DNA from: an uncultured Clostridia bacterium
GTDB lineage: Bacteria; Bacillota; Clostridia; Lachnospirales; Lachnospiraceae
Length of the DNA stretch: 7,978 bases
Assembly (NCBI GenBank): GCA_947178045.1
Contig: CAMWWR010000066.1
Span: forward strand, 1 to 7,978
Direction: 5' to 3'
Below the pieces are notes generated by a model. That model made no database searches, had not been told where the DNA came from, and worked only from the letters and a program-made list of their open reading frames with translations. This document shows positions 5,968 through 7,978 of the stretch, piece after piece (position 1 is the first letter of the stretch; each line of letters starts with the position of its first letter). The translations under genes were made by a program, and so were the position numbers.

Positions 5968-5994
5968 CGGGCGGCCTGTCGGCCGCCCGGTTTT
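5968..5994 (+). terminator. Intrinsic terminator after comFC-yvyF
   Basis: CGGGCGGCC (5968-5976), loop TGTC, GGCCGCCCG (5981-5989), then GTTTT: a perfect 9-bp GC stem followed by a T-run, beginning 8 bases after the yvyF stop. It is the clearest terminator in the window and ends the comFC-yvyF transcript. Confidence 0.85.
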
Positions 5995-6165
5995 GAATTG
6001 TTTTGGGAACGGCAGCGAGGCCTGGCGATTGACTGTTTGATTGCCGGGTTTGGACTGTTCCGGGAGCGGCAGCGAGGCCTGTTGGCTGGCTGTTTGATTG
6101 CCGGGTTCGGACTGCTTCGGGAACGGGAGCGAGGCCCGTTGGCCGGCTGCTTCAGAACCGGCTGT
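5995..6165. repeat. Three tandem 57-bp repeats between yvyF and cvfB
   Basis: Units run 5995-6051, 6052-6108 and 6109-6165. By eye units 1 and 2 match at 46 of 57 bases, and units 2 and 3 at 43 of 57. The best-conserved core is GCAGCGAGGCCTG, or GGAGCGAGGCCCG in unit 3, and TGTTTGATTGCCGGGTT is shared by units 1 and 2. The period is a multiple of three, and the array is open on both strands: plus-strand 19-residue units of the type GLFRERQRGLLAGCLIAGF, and minus-strand P/Q/A-rich units directly after the cvfB stop. A plus-strand reading would have to start within the terminator stem without a ribosome binding site, so I do not call a gene. The third unit overlaps the last 14 bases of cvfB. 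Confidence 0.85.
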
Positions 6166-7039
6166 GGGAGCTGTCCATGCCGACTGCTTTAATGCCGACG
6201 TCGGAAATGGTGAGCTTGCCCTCCTTCATGAGATGGCCGATCGCGCGCTTGAACGCGTTCTTGCTGAGGGAAAATTCCCGCTTGATAATTTCCGGATCGG
6301 TCTTGTCATGATACGGAAGGAAACCGCCCGCGTTCACGAGCTTCTCATATACGGCATCCGCGTCGGCTGTCAGCTGGAGGTGTGCCTGTTCGCGCAGGCT
6401 GAGTGCCAGCTTGCCGTCCTCGTGCACGGTCGAAACGCGGGCTTCGATGAAATCGCCGACACGAAGCGGGCGAAACAGCTCCTGCTTCGGGATCATGGCG
6501 GAATAGCGGTTGTCTACGGCAACATACGCACCGAACGAATCGATCAGCTCATAGACGGTTCCGGAAACCCGGTCATTTGCCTTATAGTCCGAATCTGTGC
6601 GCAGATAGCTGTAGACCCTGGCTGTGGCGCAGAGACGGCTGCTTTTGTCAAGATAGAGGGCGACAAGCACATTGTCGCCCTTTTTTACGCGCGTGATCTG
6701 CTCCTTAAAGGGCAGGAGGAGATCCTTTGCCAGGCCCCAGCACAAAAAGGCGCCGATCCGGGTGACCTCGCGCACCGGCAGCATCGCGACCATACCGAGA
6801 GTCAGCGGCGGCATGGTCGTCGTGGCGATCGGACGGTCCTCCGAATCGCGGTACAGAAAAACCTTCACACGCATCCCGGGGGCAGCGTGCTTCGGGGTCT
6901 GATTCCTCGGAAGCAGCACGCGACCGATGTCAAGCACTTCCGGCGCAGGTTGTTCGGTATACCCGGACGGATCGGCAAGATAAGCGCCGTTTTCCGTTAT
7001 TTTTACAATCTCAAGCTCCTGTATTTCTCCAAGTCTCAT
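6152..7039 (-). CDS. cvfB: CvfB/YitL-type S1 RNA-binding protein
   Basis: A 295-residue cytoplasmic protein of the CvfB/YitL family: three S1-like OB domains and a C-terminal winged helix. Family members bind RNA, and Staphylococcus CvfB influences virulence gene expression. S1-like parts lie at about 5-75 (GEIQELEIVKITENGAYLAD), 80-142 (GMVAMLPVREVTRIGAFLCWGL) and 155-216 (NDRVSGTVYELIDSFGAYVAVD, the most canonical, ending in GKLALSLR). The winged helix spans about 225-286 (IIKREFSLSKNAFKRAIGHLMKEGKLTI). The start at 7039 is chosen over the ATG at 7051 because GGAGG (7045-7049) stands 5 bases before it. The residues after GIKAV (GMDSSHSRF) exceed the usual domain end and are mostly encoded by the third 57-bp repeat. 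It is convergent with yvyF and is probably transcribed alone from its own promoter. Confidence 0.92.
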   Translation of the reverse strand: MRLGEIQELEIVKITENGAYLADPSGYTEQPAPEVLDIGRVLLPRNQTPKHAAPGMRVKVFLYRDSEDRPIATTTMPPLTLGMVAMLPVREVTRIGAFLCWGLAKDLLLPFKEQITRVKKGDNVLVALYLDKSSRLCATARVYSYLRTDSDYKANDRVSGTVYELIDSFGAYVAVDNRYSAMIPKQELFRPLRVGDFIEARVSTVHEDGKLALSLREQAHLQLTADADAVYEKLVNAGGFLPYHDKTDPEIIKREFSLSKNAFKRAIGHLMKEGKLTISDVGIKAVGMDSSHSRF

Positions 7040-7044
7040 AATCG

Positions 7045-7049
7045 CCTCC
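7045..7049 (-). promoter_or_regulatory. Ribosome binding site of cvfB
   Basis: On the minus strand GGAGG precedes ATG-AGA-CTT by 5 bases. The site lies inside the alternative reading from the ATG at 7051, so the shorter protein is the likely product. Confidence 0.8.
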
Positions 7050-7184
7050 ATGCCGCAGCCGTTTCTTCGGAGCGGCGTTTTTCCACTCTGCCAGTCAGAT
7101 GGTCAGACCGTTCTTTTCCTGATTCCGCGCATTCTCGTTGCATCGCCGTTCCGCCGGCGGTTGTCCGATAAACATGAGACAACT

Positions 7185-7214
7185 ATAATATAAACGGCTT
7201 CGATTTGCAAGCAA
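7185..7214 (-). promoter_or_regulatory. Probable sigma-A promoter of cvfB
   Basis: On the minus strand TTGCTT (complement of 7209-7214) and TATTAT (complement of 7185-7190) are separated by 18 bases. The -10 matches at 5 of 6 positions and the -35 keeps the TTG. This would give a leader of roughly 140 bases before cvfB. The leader contains a CCGCCGGCGG self-complementary block (7151-7160), but I see no known riboswitch pattern. Confidence 0.5.
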
Positions 7215-7372
7215 AAAGTGCGGGCAGTACAACGAACCACGATAGAAAATACATTGGATGGAATTCTGGAAATCATCAAGTATTTTTCGGATTTTTCAGA
7301 GGTTGTGCCGTTGCGTCAAGAGGGTACGCTATTTTATGAATTGATATGATTGCAGTTAGTGAAAGAAAGTAC

Positions 7373-7401
7373 TTGACCTTTTGTAAAGGAGAAGGTATAG
7401 T
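7373..7401 (+). promoter_or_regulatory. Strong sigma-A promoter of the last gene
   Basis: TTGACC (7373-7378) and TATAGT (7396-7401) are 17 bases apart, each matching consensus at 5 of 6 positions. This is the best promoter in the window. Transcription should begin near 7408, about 110 bases before the ATG at 7518. Confidence 0.8.
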
Positions 7402-7412
7402 AAAAAAGAGAG

Positions 7413-7424
7413 AAGACATGTCTT
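7413..7424 (+). promoter_or_regulatory. 12-bp palindrome at the transcription start, operator candidate
   Basis: AAGACATGTCTT is a perfect palindrome located roughly 5-16 bases after the predicted start of transcription. A dimeric repressor bound there would block early elongation. No regulator is known from the window, and the motif does not match a Gram-positive LexA box. Confidence 0.45.
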
Positions 7425-7504
7425 GAAATTCCTTTGTGCCTTAAAAATGGCTCGGAAGATACGGAGAAATAGAAATAAAGTAGCGAGCAGGCCCGCGGTA
7501 CTGC

Positions 7505-7510
7505 AGGAGG
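7505..7510 (+). promoter_or_regulatory. Ribosome binding site of the last gene
   Basis: AGGAGG is followed by TATAATGATG. The second ATG (7518) has a 7-base spacer and the first (7515) only 4, so 7518 is preferred; the difference is one Met. Confidence 0.8.
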
Positions 7511-7517
7511 TATAATG

Positions 7518-7978
7518 ATGAAAAGAAAATTTAAATTAGTAGTTATTGGAAGCTTCTTCGCAGTTTTGATTATTATTCTGGTCTGTTTGGCTGTGTTTAT
7601 AACAAAAACAATGTCAGTAAATGATACTTATCAATACTGTATTAATAATACCACAGTCGGCGCAACCTCATTTATAAGATACGGAATAGGCAGTGAATCG
7701 AGTTATGCATTTTGGGTTGCAGGAGACGGTGTGTCTGATTTACAGGAGTTGTTTATCTTTCGAAAAACTCCATTTGGTTTAATAGAAAGCACTGCAGAGT
7801 GGGATAGATTTTCGTTTGTTTATCACGCATCTACCGGCCTGGATGAAATTGTTGATAGCGTTATGTTCACACCGCGGGACAGTAAAAATCAAAAGAAGAC
7901 TATAAATGTAATAGTATTTTATTCGTCAAACAAATACAACATTTCGCGCCATATCTTTACGATTGAAGAGAATGGTAA
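7518..7978 (+). CDS. Unrecognised membrane-anchored protein, 3' end cut by window
   Basis: At least 153 codons are open to the window edge; no stop is reached. I do not recognise a family. The product begins MKRKFK, basic, then one hydrophobic segment at about residues 7-29 (VVIGSFFAVLIIILVCLAVF), then a soluble part, so by the positive-inside rule the bulk should face outside. Cys-23 in LVC does not fit a lipobox, and no signal-peptidase site is obvious, so a single-pass anchor is more likely than a lipoprotein. The exported part is rich in aromatic and beta-type residues (SSYAFWVAGDG, DRFSFVYHAS, INVIVFYSS, ISRHIFTIEE), suggesting a beta-rich domain. Codon use is A/T-ending and unlike the GC-rich genes to the left, which suggests horizontal acquisition. 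It has its own promoter, palindrome and AGGAGG. Confidence 0.75.
   Translation, partial: MKRKFKLVVIGSFFAVLIIILVCLAVFITKTMSVNDTYQYCINNTTVGATSFIRYGIGSESSYAFWVAGDGVSDLQELFIFRKTPFGLIESTAEWDRFSFVYHASTGLDEIVDSVMFTPRDSKNQKKTINVIVFYSSNKYNISRHIFTIEENG

Larger units (their letters stand above)
7040..7517. other. Divergent intergenic region with a GC to AT shift
   Basis: No convincing gene lies here. The left part is the GC-rich cvfB leader and promoter. From about 7180 onwards the DNA becomes AT-rich, unlike the rest of the window. A 43-codon frame opens at GTG 7218 and stops at 7347-7349 (internal residues LDGILEIIKYFSDFSEVVP). It has no ribosome binding site, and its open frame begins within the cvfB promoter, so it is at best a gene remnant. 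The right part holds the promoter, a palindrome and a leader of about 110 bases for the gene at 7518. Confidence 0.6.

Noticed and set aside
5965..6192. 75-codon plus-strand frame across the 57-bp repeats, with 19-residue repeats
   Set aside because: It starts at a TTG next to the terminator stem with no ribosome binding site and ends inside cvfB. The open frame follows from the period being a multiple of three.
6098..7171. Long plus-strand frame of 357 codons
   Set aside because: It is antisense to cvfB, which has clear S1 and winged-helix signatures; the plus reading has no recognisable motifs.
7040..7180. Riboswitch or T-box in the cvfB leader
   Set aside because: The leader is long and has a GC palindrome, but I could not match any known conserved riboswitch or T-box motif.
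1..7978. Defence, phage or transposon module
   Set aside because: No transposase, integrase, nuclease-toxin or phage gene is seen; RecD2 here is a complete housekeeping-type helicase without defence partners.

Overview
The window looks like chromosomal DNA from a GC-rich, motile member of the Clostridia (Lachnospiraceae-like). I infer this from the gene families: a Gram-positive-type FlgG/FlgJ pair with a peptidase-less FlgJ, RecD2 without RecBC, the ComFC-YvyF pair known from Firmicutes, and a CvfB/YitL-type S1 protein. Strong AGGAGG-like ribosome binding sites fit this. No species can be named from the sequence alone.

Layout, left to right. (1) 2-868: the tail of a flagellar basal-body operon, with the C-terminal part of a FlgG-type rod protein followed by a short FlgJ-type rod-binding protein. 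(2) 869-1145: a non-coding or weakly coding spacer with three strong inverted repeats. (3) 1146-3413: RecD2, an SF1 helicase complete in all motifs. (4) 3405-3690: a dense array of hairpins, including a perfect 22-bp-arm palindrome that carries the recD2 stop codon, then a probable promoter. (5) 3691-4602: a sugar-phosphate nucleotidyltransferase. (6) 4761-5960: comFC and yvyF, a probable two-gene operon closed by an intrinsic terminator. (7) 5995-6165: three tandem 57-bp repeats that run into the 3' end of the next gene. (8) 6152-7039 on the minus strand: cvfB-like S1/winged-helix RNA-binding protein with its own promoter. (9) 7040-7517: a divergent intergenic region that turns AT-rich, with a near-consensus sigma-A promoter and a 12-bp palindrome just downstream of the probable transcription start. 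(10) 7518-end: an AT-rich gene for an unrecognised membrane-anchored protein, cut by the window edge.

FlgG, FlgJ and YvyF all belong to flagellar biology. ComFC is a competence-family phosphoribosyltransferase, RecD2 acts in DNA repair and recombination, and CvfB is a regulatory RNA-binding protein. These are housekeeping genes and I see no defence system, CRISPR array, prophage or transposase. The unusual content lies between the genes: three unrelated repeat clusters each overlap the last codons or stop of a gene (flgJ, recD2, cvfB), and the right end marks a compositional boundary that may be the edge of an accessory region.
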